Part shown: one piece after another, positions 1-11,756 of the stretch | Position numbering within the stretch: the first letter of the stretch is position 1 | How the letters are laid out: each line of letters begins with the position of its first letter | Source of the DNA: Armillaria gallica | Taxonomy: Eukaryota; Basidiomycota; Agaricomycetes; Agaricales; Physalacriaceae | Direction: 5' to 3' | Length of the DNA: 64,000 bases | NCBI GenBank assembly: GCA_037576215.1 | Contig: JBANDB010000001.1 | Location: 4,216,001-4,280,000, forward strand | Program-made: the position numbers and the translations under genes | The notes under the pieces: model-generated | The model's input: the letters and a program-made list of their open reading frames with translations, nothing else | Told to the model about the DNA's origin: nothing | Databases searched by the model: none

Positions 1-139
1 CCAGTTTCTTGTATCCGCAAGGCAGTCGTCAGACCAATCACACCTAAGAAACAGGTTAACGTCAATCAAAACTGACGGGGCCTACTTACCTGCACCGCAC
101 AACGATCTCTTTCTCAGAGTCGATGGCCTGAGAGGCCAT
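1..139 (-). pseudogene. D-amino-acid oxidase-like gene, 5' end only (third copy), cut by window edge
   Basis: Two exons read on the minus strand. Exon 1 (139 down to 90) starts at an ATG and ends in the Gly-Ala-Gly of an FAD-binding dinucleotide motif. A canonical GTAAGT donor and a CTTAG acceptor bound a 46-bp intron. Exon 2 (43 down to 1) reads GVIGLTTALRIQETG, the same segment that begins the two complete oxidase genes in this window. The gene runs off the left edge. The ATG frame and the Gly-Ala-Gly frame differ: exon 1 is 50 nt where 49 or 52 would keep frame. Either a 1-nt lesion has occurred or the true start lies elsewhere. Family assignment rests on close similarity to the neighbours; functional state is unknown. 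Confidence 0.6.
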
Positions 140-305
140 GAGATGCATCGACAAGATAGAGGAAAGTACACGCTTCCAACTAAAGAAGACCAAGACCCGG
201 CCGCGGCATCATGATAGGTACTTCGTTCAAACCGATTTCGAATTCCTTTACTTATAGGTCTTCGGACCCTTGATACTTTCACAATCAGCATAAGGCCTCA
301 GCATC

Positions 306-1738
306 TTAGATCTCCTTCAGTGCATTCTCTAGAAGCTCCGTAGCAGCAAACGCAGACCCCCACGACGATTGGAATCCCTGGCCACCATGTCTAAGTAAGG
401 TCGTGCAGGATTAGCTTCCGATAACTCAGAGAAACAATCGACATATTACTGACCCATAATTGCTGACGAGAGGAACTTTCTTTCCTTTGTTCTCTGTCCA
501 TCGGACATCAAGCCGTATGCCACCCTTCCTTCCGGGTCTCAAACCACACCCTTCTGAAATGATGATTGGCCGGACATCGTCGATTGTAGGTGCCCGTTGT
601 GCGCGGATCTCTGGCGGTGCGAGCTCCGGGCACAGTGCAAATGCGCGCTCAAGAATGTCTTCAGAGGTTTCGGGCCGTGGGTTTGGGTACCTAAAACCAT
701 CAAACACACGTCCACACGTGTAACAGAAATTCTGGAGCATACCAATCATTGTCGATCTTCGTACCACCTACAATGACCTATAAATTATATTTTCCATTCA
801 GTAAAGGAGTCGGCGAAATACTCGGAAGGTACTTACATCACCACTTCTTCTCGGTATAATATACGTCCACAGCCCTTCCTTCGTACTGATTGTCCTACCA
901 AACCTGATCCACGGCGCCCGAATCAATAAGATCTGTCCGCGGATCGGGTAACAGTCCTTGTCTTCAATTCCCACCAAAAACCGAGCCCCAAGACCTGCGC
1001 AGACGATTACAGCATCAGGCGATGTGGGAACCTTACTTCCAGTGAAGATGCTCGCTCCGCCTTCCACGACCTGAGCAATATCCTGGACGGCTCCACGGAC
1101 GATGGCGCCACCCTTAGAAAGGAAACGGGAGAGCAAGTAATTGAGATACACGGGTGTATCGATGGTAAGCGTGCTGAACGACACCCCGCTCAGAGTGTTC
1201 GGCACCAGAGAGCTTCCGGCAAGCTCTTGAACTAAAAAATATACATCTCAGGATATGATACCATGTCGAATAGCCCACGTACGTCTGGCATCCACGATAG
1301 ATGGTGAGGATCTAGTTCGGACTTCTGCCCGTAATACTCAATCTGTGGCAGTCGCAAAAAGCAAGCCTCCGCTGCCCCCCCTGGAGCAGAGAGTTCCCAC
1401 ATAACCTTGAAAGTATCCGAGTCGAGCTCTTTTATGATTGTTAGAACATAGTAAAAATATATCAATCACGGAGAGAGCACGCACTGAACTGTCGTGGATC
1501 ATTCTCTGCATGACTGACATGATGAGCCCCCTATCGAGACGAATAGCAAGAGAATTTAGCACAGAACATAAAGGTCACATACCGCCCAAAGACTTGTGTA
1601 TTTTATCGTCTTGGGATCTGATGGCAAGACTTCAGCTACAATGGTCACTGCATATCCTCCTTTTTCTTGGATGTTCAACGCTGTTGTTAATCCAATCACA
1701 CCTGCACCGATAACAACGACATTCTTCAGTTGCTCCAT
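306..1738 (-). CDS. D-amino-acid oxidase (FAD-dependent), copy 1
   Basis: Predicted flavoenzyme of the DAO/DASOX family, which oxidatively deaminates D-amino acids to 2-oxo acids, ammonia and H2O2, usually in peroxisomes. Seven exons join in frame on the minus strand: 1738-1583, 1530-1485, 1428-1279, 1231-837, 777-743, 690-454 and 390-306, giving about 367 residues, the usual family length. The N-terminus carries the FAD Rossmann motif VVVIGAGVIGLTT. A conserved GAHH segment follows in exon 2. IPRRSGD plus VIVGGT spans the exon 4/5 junction. GCGLRPGRKGG is substrate-pocket sequence, and HGGQGFQSSWG near the C-terminus is the family's last FAD-contact motif. The protein ends in KEI, so no SKL-type PTS1 is visible. 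A partial copy lies just 3' and an opposite-strand paralogue at 8.7 kb. Specificity (neutral versus acidic D-amino acids) cannot be called. Confidence 0.88.
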
Positions 1739-1926
1739 GAGAAAGCTCTGGAAGTGGGCTGTGATGGAAACGAAAACTGCATATCAGTCGACTTCACCCG
1801 CAATAAGATGGACGCGACAGGTGTCGGATAGTGCCGAGGTATCCACTTGGCCTCGGCAAAAGAAAATAAACCCGTGTCCTCCCGTGTTTGGGACAAAACG
1901 AGGAGGTATAGTATTTTCCACGTATA

Positions 1927-3259
1927 TTACAGGGTTTTACTTGACGCATTCAAAACATTGACATCATCGTTCTCCAAATCTTTTCCATCCGCTTTTGGCT
2001 GCATCGCGAGATGCTTTTTGGATACTCGTTTCGCTCTGGCAAAGATACCCACATCCTTGTCTCGAATGAAATTGATGGTCACCATCGGCCAAGACGGATG
2101 GGACGGAATAGTGTCATAAAATTCGGGTGCGAGGGCGCGAAGAGTCGGAAGGCGCGTCCAAGCAACCGAAGGAAAGTCGTGGTGTTCGTTGTGGTATCCA
2201 ACATTATATGCGAAGATGTTGAGCCACCCATAGTAACTGTAGGTCTCCTGTGGGAGTCCGTCCCACAAGTAATGCTCGGCAATGAAATGGCCCGCCAGTG
2301 GATGTAAGCTTCCGGCAAAAAAGCTACTGTAGATGAGGTATAGGTAAGAGGGTATACCGAATCGCATTATGAAAAAATAGTTGAACACCAGCTGGACGCT
2401 GATGTTGAGGAAATGCCAACGAGTAAGAGTCTGTGATCTGATGAAGGTTGGACGGAGGGCGTAGAACAATATTTGGAAGGTCCTTGTAAAACACTGTGAG
2501 TTCGTTATATGTACAAAGAGGCAGGAGATATGAACATACGCAAAGAAAACTTTTCCGAGGACGTTGTTGAGGCAGACTAACTCTAGTCTAGAAGGCAGGT
2601 CGGTGTCGACACCATCCTCCCCCAGGTACCTGTGATGCTCCATGTGGTACTTCTGCACATCACGATGAGACTTGTATTTTCCCAAGGGTCACATCTGCTC
2701 ACTTTGAACATTGCCGAATAGGGTATTCCAATGGGCAGATTGGCAAAAGTAGACAGCAGTTTGTTGGCAGCGATGCCACGAAAAGCAAGATTATGGCAAA
2801 TTTCGTGGATAGCGAGGAAAAGATTGTGATTGGCGGTCCCGCCGACGACATATGCCCAAGCGATGAAGCGCCATGAGAGGGGATGGGTGTTACGAAGGTA
2901 TATTGCAATAGACAGTTGAAGAGTCACAACAAAAAACACAGCATATTTTGTGACCGGGGTGTGTCCCATTAATTTTGTGACCTACAGTCTAGTTCAGCGG
3001 TGACGCGTATAGAAGAAACAAGCATTATACAAACCTCTGGATGAGCTTTCATTATAGCAGTTCGCCGTGACCTGTGGGGTTCTTCTGTCATGAGCCAAAG
3101 AAAATCATTGGTATTGGGTGGGGGTCCTGGGTATGATTTGCCATCGTCTTGTACAGTAGGCCTCACCACTACGGTTCGACGCGATGAGCGTACATCTTTA
3201 GGCTCTTTCGTGGTCTCTGCCCCACCGTAGAGGCTGAAATCTACTTGAAGTAACGTCAA
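1927..3259 (-). CDS. Sphingolipid (dihydroceramide) delta-4 desaturase
   Basis: ER membrane di-iron desaturase that puts the 4,5 double bond into the ceramide long-chain base. Four exons on the minus strand: 3259-3035, 2981-2703, 2652-2541/2540 and 2482-1927. The short introns have GT..AG ends. The three His boxes are present: HEICHNLAF, KYHMEHHRYLG (formed across the exon 2/3 junction) and YHNEHHDFPSV. The N-terminal lipid-desaturase domain has the typical NDFLWLMTEEPHRSRR followed by AHPE and LMGH. Hydrophobic segments flank the boxes. The C-terminus is a hydrophilic tail ending SSKTL. The 5' limit is uncertain: the reading frame is open up to 3259 but starts there with TTG just after a TAG, so the initiator Met is probably in an upstream exon I could not fix. 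A ctgtag acceptor directly before the open stretch fits that. Confidence 0.88.
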
Positions 3260-6200
3260 CTGATGGACATCCTACAGCGGAACGGTCCTCACCAACATTG
3301 CTGTCCACCGTCATGGACGTCGGGGAAAGAAATGGTTCGACGAATAATTCCGGCGTCGGACCGAATGCCGAACAGCGCAAATTTCCGTTTTTGGGCGAGT
3401 TCGGCACGCACGTTTCTCCTTGTAAATTTTTGCCGCAGCCATAACTGTCCGGTCTTTCCAAACTTGCCACCATAGGAAAGAAGGAAGTATGTATGTGTTA
3501 ACAATCGTCGAATGGGAATTTCTTCCAAGCGGCACTACTGGGTTTTAGCTGAAACAGGACTGTGATGCAGTACCATCCTTCTGCTGGACCTGCTGGTCTA
3601 CGAAAGTTCTTGGTCTGGGCTCTGGAGAGACGCTCGGCCGTCCCGTGAATGCTTTACGGTGAGAGCATACCGCACAAAACCTGGGTTTCGATGGCATGAT
3701 GAAACGGGTATATTACTGTTGCTTACTAGGACATACGTTCGAGTCGGCCATGTTGGTTTCGCCGACCAAAGTTGTCTGCAAATGGAATACGCGCAGCCAT
3801 CATTCGCCGCGTCTTCTTAGCTCCATACAGGTTCGACGACAGTCAAGCATACTTCCATTTCTCTGGCGGCAATTTGTGGTTGATAGATAGACGCCTTGGC
3901 TCCATCATCAAGTCGTGCCTTCGCTGCGCAACTACAATCGACTGGGAATTTAGTCTTCTGGCACTATACTACGCCATTCGGAAGAGATGCCCTCAAGTGG
4001 TCTGTGTCAATCCAATGTGACATTGTCCTTTCAGGACTTTTCTCAAGTGGGTTCCATGGCGTGGAGCCACGAGACCATCACATCGTTAATATCCCGGCCT
4101 CGTATGGTCAATCCTGGATGGCATTAAGATATGGCCAATTGAAGGACTGTCCGTGTTAACAGGACCTCACCATTACGATGTAAATCGGAAGTTTTCCAGG
4201 GACTCGATGAGATGATGGATGATACATATGTACATCAGTTTTGTAAGCACCCTGCGTTCAGTACTCATTTGAGTACTCAAGGTAGAAGCGTGCAGGTACC
4301 GAAGAAACGAGTCACCCTTCACTTGCGACCCCTACTCACCTCAACCATTCCGAACAGAACTTTCCACGCCGAGCGTGTCAGTAGACACGCTCGATAGCGG
4401 CTTTTCGCGTGGTGAAAGCCGCTTCCTGCCGGGACTTTCAGTCAACTTATCGGTGCGAAGGGGTGGGAGCCTCGGATATTCACGCTTCGCATTGTATGTG
4501 TGTACTTTGTCGACTTGGCACTCTCAACCGAAGGCATGTTTGCAGTCATGGGATAGTGGGCCAGCCCCACGGCTCCATGCCGCAGAAAATGATACTCGGC
4601 TATTTCAAGGTGTCGCTAGGAGACTAAGTGACTTCCTTGTTGGACTATACTAGCTAAACACCTTAAAAATGGTCTCGTTCGGCTGCTCGCGATACCCTCG
4701 AATTTACTGCCGGGCGTTTTAGGACCTAGTCGAAAGGTCATTTCGCGCGTTCCCGCGCTCTGTTCATGGGAATGATTTGGTATGCATCTTTTCTCTTTCT
4801 GTACAATTCTGACGCAACTCCGTTATTGTTAGCCCTTGCCGCACGCCTTCAAGGGCGTGGAATGTGATTCATCTGGACCTGTATTCATTGTCGCCTCTCG
4901 ATAACGACCCGTGCCAATAGAATGAGACGTTGGCTGTATACATAGATACGTGATAGTTCCAAGCGGGAAATGAATTCCGCAGAGTGGGTCGGAAGATGAC
5001 ATAAAACCCCACATTAGATATGCTATCCCCAGAGGAAATATCAGGGCGTGAAGACCAGGCAAGTCCGTCGATCTGCTTAATCTTTGCAGCGTCGTATTGA
5101 CAATTCGAATATGATGTTGCTTATGTTGTTTCCACGAGGACTCGGAAGCTATCAATTTCGGACTCGGTCTTGTCAATCGCACACACTTTGAAATGGTTTT
5201 AAACTTTATACACCTAGTAGTGTCCATCTCATCTGGGAGACTGAAAAATCTATAGTGGAGTTATGTAAGTGACCCTCTCTTCCTGTTTGACTTCTGCTCC
5301 GAACAGGCCTGGTCCCGCGACTGACAATGTCTATCCTGTTAAGGTTAATACAGAGAATTATGAGTAAGCACACGCGTTTCCTGCTATCTTATTGACCCCA
5401 TATATCTCATTAATAACCGGTAAACAGAGCCATATTAACACAAGAGAGTTTTTCGAAGTCGTCTCTTTGATTCCGGTGGCAACGACTGTTCTCCCGTTAT
5501 CCAGTGAAGTATTCTTAGAAGGCTCACATGATAGCTCACTCTCACCATACGTTCAACGAAACTCACTCCGCCCCAATATATGGGATATATCCACCGCCGA
5601 CCGTCTGTAGAGAAATGACACTCCCGGCTCCAGCACTTCCGGATTCTACACGTCTCGGCGTTTGTGAACATCCTCTGCTATGGCTCGAACTTTCAAAGTA
5701 GATCCGAAACCTCGACAGGTGATGTCATGGCCCGCAACGCTTGAGCAAATAGCCTATTATCTGCTACCATCATGATCTCAGTGTCCAAGGACGATGAATT
5801 TTCCCAGAGGACCGAATCGCCACTCACAATACCTCCATTACAGGCACTCTGTCGGCAAAGGATATATGGAAACTTTGAAGCGCGTGCTTGGGCGAAGAGG
5901 GGAGGGAATGATGTTCGTTCCCGTGTCAGTTACGGACCCAGATAAGCAACCCTTCTGGGTGGACGCGCAAAGTTCCTCGGTTGTGGTGAAGGGATCCATC
6001 AAAGAGGTGATCGCACAATTTAGATGCGATCGCTACTGTGAAAATATTATCTCTTTGTGAGATGGGTGTCTAGCGTATGTTTTCGATTCTTAATACCTCA
6101 TTGAACTTTCACAGGCTCGATGTTGACATCATTTTACAGGGTTGACACCGCACAGCCACAAGAAATCTTGATCGATCAGCGTCATCATCGGGCCGAGCCG

Positions 6201-6831
6201 CAGCACTTCCGTTGAAAAATTCTCAAGAATAACTTTTGCATGTTATGACACAACCCCAGATGTCGATACAAGGTTTCATTATGCTCAGATGAGCAACGTG
6301 AACATCGATAAATTTGATATCAGTTATCTCTTGCAATATAAGCCAAGTAACCTGAGCAGCGGCGCAGGTACTTCTAGGAATGCCTTAGATGAGGGTAAAG
6401 ATCTGATCCTGGTGGATGTGCTGAAAATTGATTCACATTGTATTGACAGATTTGTGCGCCTGAAGTGCCTGACTCCAGGTACTCGGAGCTCACTGCATCA
6501 CTGTTGCTCTAAATCTGACTCGGACTCGGTTACTTCCTGGCGCTCCAAAGTTCTTGGCCTGTTTTTCGCATCGATGTGTTGAGAAATATTTTGAGCATCA
6601 CTCGGGTATTATCCTCTAGCTCCGACCCTACTCCCGACATTCCATCTTACATCATAGATTTTATCGATTCATCTTTATTGGGCTCTACTGGCCGTCGAAA
6701 GGTCGCGTGTCATGAACAAGGTACATGTTATAAAGAGCAAGTTACGAGGAAATGTCTCATTGACTATCGTGTCCTCAGGAAAGGTGTTGGTTTCCGTGTT
6801 CTGTCCGTTTTCAGTGCTGACAGTGCTTTAG
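3260..6831. other. Region with no recognised gene
   Basis: About 3.6 kb between the desaturase and the DUF7770-like gene. Short open frames exist on both strands, for example 3772-4020 (+), 4829-5227 (-), 5794-6060 (+) and 6289-6582 (+). None shows a family motif I recognise, and none joins convincingly through consensus introns. The 5794-6060 frame could be an exon of a small host gene. The desaturase promoter and possibly its first exon must lie near 3.3-3.6 kb. Confidence 0.4.
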
Positions 6832-7431
6832 ATGTCCACCGCGTCCCTGTCTGTAGCCGAATACATTGACCGATACCCGTATGATCCCGACTGCCATTGG
6901 GACGCCGAGGATTTTGTCATGTCGCATCTTTCATCACCCGTCCTTCAATTTCACTGGTGTGCTTCGAACAAGGACGAGACGGAGGAGGAAGTACGGCCGA
7001 CAAACCACTGGATGATTTTTCTTCAGACAGGACCTAACTCGTCCGTTCGACTCAACATGCGCTCGGGGGAGTCGTCACAATATCCTGGCCTCTTGGAAGT
7101 CTCCTCGACGAGATACGCATTCACCCAGAACTGTTGCTTCAGGGTCTCGGCGGCGGCGGTTCCCGGCCTCACCGTGGAGCATGTCTTCAGCCTTGTCATC
7201 AGGAATGGGCGTGATCGTTACAAATTCACGGATAGTCACGAGGGGTGTAGGCATTGGGTCAATGCAATTGCTAGCGATCTAAGCGGCGCTAGCTGGATGG
7301 AATCAGGGGTGGCTCAGAGGGTCTCGCAGGCCGTCGTCTTTTACTTCCCCCCGACCCACAGTGTTCATGGTGCCCAGGCTCCGGTCTACAGGCCTTTGGA
7401 AGTGGGCACATTCTTCTGGTTCGTGCCTTGA
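6832..7431 (+). CDS. DUF7770-like protein of unknown function
   Basis: A 199-residue open frame starting at ATG. It resembles the fungal DUF7770 family, which I recognise by pattern, not by search. The shared features are an NHWMIFLQ segment near residue 60, SVRLNM just after it, an LEVSS..YAFT stretch, a GLTVEHVFSLVIRNGRDRYKFT block, then EGCRHWV and DLSGA. The family usually ends in an aromatic, Pro-rich tail; here it is VVFYFPP about 30 residues from the end. No signal peptide, membrane segment or catalytic motif is visible. The family has no known function. Codons upstream are closed, so this may be a single-exon gene or the last exon of a longer one. Confidence 0.55.
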   Translation: MSTASLSVAEYIDRYPYDPDCHWDAEDFVMSHLSSPVLQFHWCASNKDETEEEVRPTNHWMIFLQTGPNSSVRLNMRSGESSQYPGLLEVSSTRYAFTQNCCFRVSAAAVPGLTVEHVFSLVIRNGRDRYKFTDSHEGCRHWVNAIASDLSGASWMESGVAQRVSQAVVFYFPPTHSVHGAQAPVYRPLEVGTFFWFVP

Positions 7432-8678
7432 TTTTTTTTTGGATAACCGATCCTGAATAATGTCCATAGATCCGGGCTGCCAGTGAAAGGATCAAGCTAG
7501 CGAGCGCAGACAAAATAGACAGTATTATTAATAAACGCTCAAAGTACTGCACTGCACATATATCCATCTGTCTATAAAATTTAGCATTGTGAATGGAGCC
7601 TGGGAGCCAGAGAAGCTCTTATGCCACAAATGTTGCGAGACCGGCGTACAATGGTTATGTGAAAGGTTTGTGCAATGATGGATGTGGAAGAAGCTGAAGT
7701 AGTGCTCATAAACTGTACAGGCGAAGATCCCGTAAGCAAAGATAGTAGAGATTAGCTTAGCCTACTTTAGGGATCGAAGTTGCTGATATCGGACTAGCCG
7801 AAAAAGCGGCTGACCCACTCGCACTCCTTCGAAGGATACTTGGAGAAAGGAAGGGATATCGATATTTCGACTGCTGGAAGACACCGCACACACTGGGATA
7901 CTGTTGACAAAAGCGACTGGACCGCTGAAAGTCTTCCTTCACGGCCTATAGAGGATGATGCGCAGAATGCACACTAGAATTTTCGTAGAAGGTTGAGTTA
8001 GAATCGATATACTTCGATAGTGACGGCTGCCATGAGACTAGGATAAGTATCACTTTGCAAGTTATAGTCCGGGGAGAAATGGGGACCGAAGCAAATTGAA
8101 ATTTTGGTGAATATAACTTTCCATACGTTTTCGCTGATGACATTTTCTTTGATGTACGGTGGAGTATCTCTGATTCAGTGCAAAAGGGGCGTCATAGTAG
8201 ATGTTCTCTCCGTGAAGTGCCGCAAGTATCGAATTTGCCAAATACAAACTCAAATAAAGCTGAATACAGAGAAGAACTGTTCGTATTCTTGGAATCGGAT
8301 TTAGTACAAGTGGAAATGACGGCAAATGGCGGCAGGACCACCCCGGCAATCCTTGCTCGGCCCGGAACAACCGAAACAAGCTTTCAAAGTGGCGCTCCCA
8401 ACGGCCGGTTTACAGCTTCAAGGGAGATACGCTACGCTCGTCACCACAGCACACCAAGGGAAACCACAGGTCCTCGACATTCTGACTCAGACGGAGCTCC
8501 GTGTGCAGTCGACACAATTTGCAACGCGTTCTACAGACGTTGTAGATCTTTGCAGATAAGGTAGATAGTACCACCGGAGATATATCGGAGGAAACCCGAT
8601 ATAAGTATTTGTTTCCTAGCGCGGTTCATTGCTCGAACGATAAGTATCGATTCTTCAGACTTTATACTCGAGGTGAGA
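7432..8678. other. Intergenic stretch, nothing recognised
   Basis: Contains short frames such as 8326-8559 (+) and 8062-8379 (-) without family motifs. It includes the promoter of the oxidase gene at 8679. I see no repeat or RNA gene. Confidence 0.4.
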
Positions 8679-9996
8679 ATGGCCGGGAATGCTAGTAATG
8701 AAATCATCGTCATCGGCGCAGGTATGCCTCTCTGTATCTTCTTGCTACCTGTGCTGACGAGTTCGTGACGATAAGGAGTTGTAGGTCTGACCACCTCTCT
8801 GAAGATTCAGGAGCAAGGAGGGTATCATGTTACAATCATAGCGGAAACTTTACCTACCGACCCGAAGACGAGCAGGTATACAAGTCATTGGGCGGTGAGC
8901 TAACCCAGTTTCCTGGTTTACGAACGGCTCATACACCGGAACATTCTAGGGAGCACAACACGCCACCTCTGCTGACTCCCCTGGGGTGCATCCGAATCAG
9001 CTAGGTACGTCCCGCTGACTGGTTATCATCAGTGGACCCTGCTTATGGTGTGATAGAAATGGACAAGGAGACGTTCCGCATTATGTGGGACCTATCAGCC
9101 CCTGGGAGTGATGCAGCAGGGTGCTTTATGCGACTCCAGATGGCATCATATGCTGGGTACCAGCTCGAGAAACCGTCGGTGTGGGAGTTCATGCCCGACG
9201 TAAGTCGGACATTGTTGTTTTATCTAATGATTTGACGCGATCTTTATAGTTCAAATACTTGACCGAAGAAGAACTCGTTCCCTCTATGGTCGACGGATCA
9301 TCGTTCACCACGGTGACCATTGACGTGCCTGTTTACCTCAATTATCTCTTCTCGCGTTTTCTCAGCAAGGGAGGCGCCGCCGTTAAAGGCCAAGTTCAGC
9401 ACATTAAGCAGGTCATCGAAGGCGGTGTCGGGGCGTTCACCGGCGCGAAAAATTGTCCGAAACCAGTAGCAATCGTGGTATGTGCGGGGCTTGGGGCTCG
9501 ATTCCTCGGTGGTGTCGAAGACAAGGACATGTATCCCATCCGTGGACAGACCGTCCTTGTACGGGCGCCCTGGGTGAAGGAGATGCCATGCTTTCACCTA
9601 GCTAACGGTGCCATCTCATACGTGATCCCCCGTCGAAGCGGAGATGTGATCATTGGAGGCACATTTTTGGTGGATGATTGGTACCCTACGGCGCGTTCGG
9701 ACACAAAGCGGGAGATCCTGGAGCGAGTGATCAAACTATACCCGAATATTGCGCCCCCCGACGTTCGCGCGGTGAGAGAGCCAACCGTGGCGGACCTCGA
9801 AGCCATCGTAATTGAGGACGGGTGCGGGCTTAGACCAGGGAGGAAGGGAGGTGTTAGGCTCGAAGTTGATTCTTCGGGCAGTATACCACTGGTATTCAAT
9901 TATGGCCATGGTGGGTACGGCTTCCAGTCGTCCTGGGGAACGGCCGGTGTGGCTCTGACCTTACTAGAGGACGTATTGGCCAAAAAGCATGATTGA
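8679..9996 (+). CDS. D-amino-acid oxidase (FAD-dependent), copy 2
   Basis: Paralogue of the gene at 306-1738, on the opposite strand. Exon 1 (8679-8721) encodes MAGNASNEIIVIGAG. After a short intron, the frame continues GVVGLTTSLKIQEQGG, completing the FAD-binding fold. Short introns follow near 8895, 9003 and 9200, and a long last exon runs from about 9250 to 9996. Motifs in order: TSHWA then GAQHATS (copy 1 has GAHHVS), MWDLSAPG, PVYLNYLFSRFLSKGG, VVCAGLGARFLGG, IPRRSGDVIIGGT, GCGLRPGRKGG and HGGYGFQSSWG. The His-to-Gln change in the GA(H/Q)H segment is a difference worth noting. Stop follows LAKKHD, so no PTS1 is visible. It looks intact and complete at about 360 residues. Confidence 0.88.
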
Positions 9997-10768
9997 CTTA
10001 ATGGGAAAATTGTTGCAGTTGGGAGACTTGTAAAAGAATGAATCATTTGACTGCACCGGGAAGGATTGTCGTCGAGACGGCTAAGCACTGTAGGAGAAAG
10101 TGACTGTTAGATTTCCCTTTGCTGCCTATCTCGGTTCCCAGGAAATTTCTACTCATCGTCGACCCGCTCAAACGGTTATGTTCCTGCATGTCCCACAAGC
10201 TTAACTCGCTTGGGAAGCGAAACGAACTTCATGGTGAAAAGGCTGATGTCAATGTCTACATAGCCGAAGTTGGGGTCAAGACCAGAATGCTATCCAGGAA
10301 AACCTGTTGTCTCGCAGGCGGGACTGAAGGACTTGACCGAGATAAAAGCTGAAATCCCCATTGAATCGAATGTAACTCGCTCCACATTCTTTGTTATTGT
10401 GCATACTCTGATGTGATCCGAAACTATGGCTTCATTTCTTTGACAAGCAACTTGGTCCTATAGCGAAAAATAAGCAGGTCCTGATGCTCGGGAAGTTTTA
10501 GGTACACGTACAGGAACTATGGAAGCCAGAAAGATTTGACGACTTGATCAAGGTCCTTGACCTTGTTCCTGCGACGATCGCCATTTTGTACTCGTGTGAG
10601 GCCCCAGCGTGAGAGGTGGTTTATGACGCAGCATTGGAGCTGTGCGAAATTTCCCAAAGAACTCAGTCGTACAATGTGAGAAGTAAATTGATTCCTAAAC
10701 AGTGAAAGGACGGCGGCATAAGGAATCCGCGATCATTGATACCGCCGAACATTAACATGATGAATAAA
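9997..10768. other. Intergenic stretch, nothing recognised
   Basis: No convincing coding frame, RNA gene or repeat. It lies between two convergent genes (oxidase + and Nudix gene -), so both 3' ends fall here. Confidence 0.4.
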
Positions 10769-11606
10769 TTAAGACCCGAGGGTCGTTCCTATCCACCATT
10801 TCACAGGGCGTGTTTCTCCGTCAACAATTTTGTAGTCTGCGCGTCCGACAAACTGCCTGTTCGACAGCAAGAGCGGCATCCAGTGCTTGTCAGTCTGCCA
10901 CATACGTTCCAAGGGGATATCAGGCAGATCTGCAGTAGATCCAGGAAATCTGAACCACTGCGGCCTCATTTCATCGGTTCTACACGGACGTCAATCACGG
11001 AATGAAGTGGACATACAGGCGACACGAACTCAACGATGTCCCCGGAAAAGTCGGCTGCGCGATATATGTCAATGTAGAAGGCAGATTCTAAACCTTCTAG
11101 AGTGAAGAAAAGAACGGCAAAATGCTGCAGAGGCGCCTGAATGCCGGCTTCTTCCTTGAATGAATAATGAACAGAAGGAAATAGATAAAGTACACATATA
11201 AACCAACCTCCAGTTCTCATAAGGCGGCCTCAGCACTGGTCTCCCCAGATTCTACCTTTCCACCTGAGAAATATGAAGGGGGTTACTTGAATTCGCGATA
11301 CAAGTCGAGTCATACCGAAGCCATTGTACCTGACGCACTATGAGATATAAACACCAGAGGAGTTGAAACACGTACATTCCCTCAGCAAATCCCCTCTTTT
11401 TGTGGCCCAAAAGGAGCTGGGCAACAGTTACTTAGTAGCAGAACTAAGAACTCTAATTGCAATCGGGCTGGTACCTTTTCGCCTTGGACAACGAAAGCGT
11501 TGGTATAAAGGCGTATTTTATCAAAATTTTCCCATTCCGACGCGTCACCACCAGATATATGCTCTTCGTATTCGCCATGAAGTCCTGGAGGTAGAGTTGT
11601 TGACAT
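10769..11606 (-). pseudogene. MTH1/NUDT1-like 8-oxo-dGTP hydrolase with a stop codon in the Nudix box
   Basis: MTH1-type Nudix enzymes hydrolyse oxidised purine nucleotides such as 8-oxo-dGTP, cleaning the nucleotide pool. Minus-strand exons give, in order, EWENFDKIRLYTNAFVVQGEK, LLLGHKKRGFAEGMY, NGFG, then GGKVESGETSAEAAL. In the family the next residues form the metal-binding REUXEEXGU core. Here the Arg position is TGA at 11217-11219, followed by Glu-Leu-Glu and, after an intron, EEAGI. The C-terminal part is well kept: MRPQWF, then ERMWQTDKHWMPLLL, which matches the MTH1 substrate-pocket region. The intron before MRPQWF has no obvious canonical in-frame donor, so a second lesion is possible. 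All other Nudix residues remain, suggesting recent loss, a polymorphic allele, or stop readthrough. Confidence 0.75.
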
Positions 11607-11756
11607 TATCGTCGATGAAAGAGAAACGTATCAGTTGCTGACCTGTTTAATTGCTCGTATTAGGTTCGGAGGTTATTGCGGTGGGCTTTGAGCACAGCCA
11701 CTACCAGTTCTTCGTAATTTCTTCCACCGTTGCTCGTCCATCCGTTTCCTTTCGTT

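Noticed and set aside
4829..5227. 132-codon minus-strand frame
   Set aside because: No motif, no convincing splice partners and no homologue recognised; listed only within the unassigned region.
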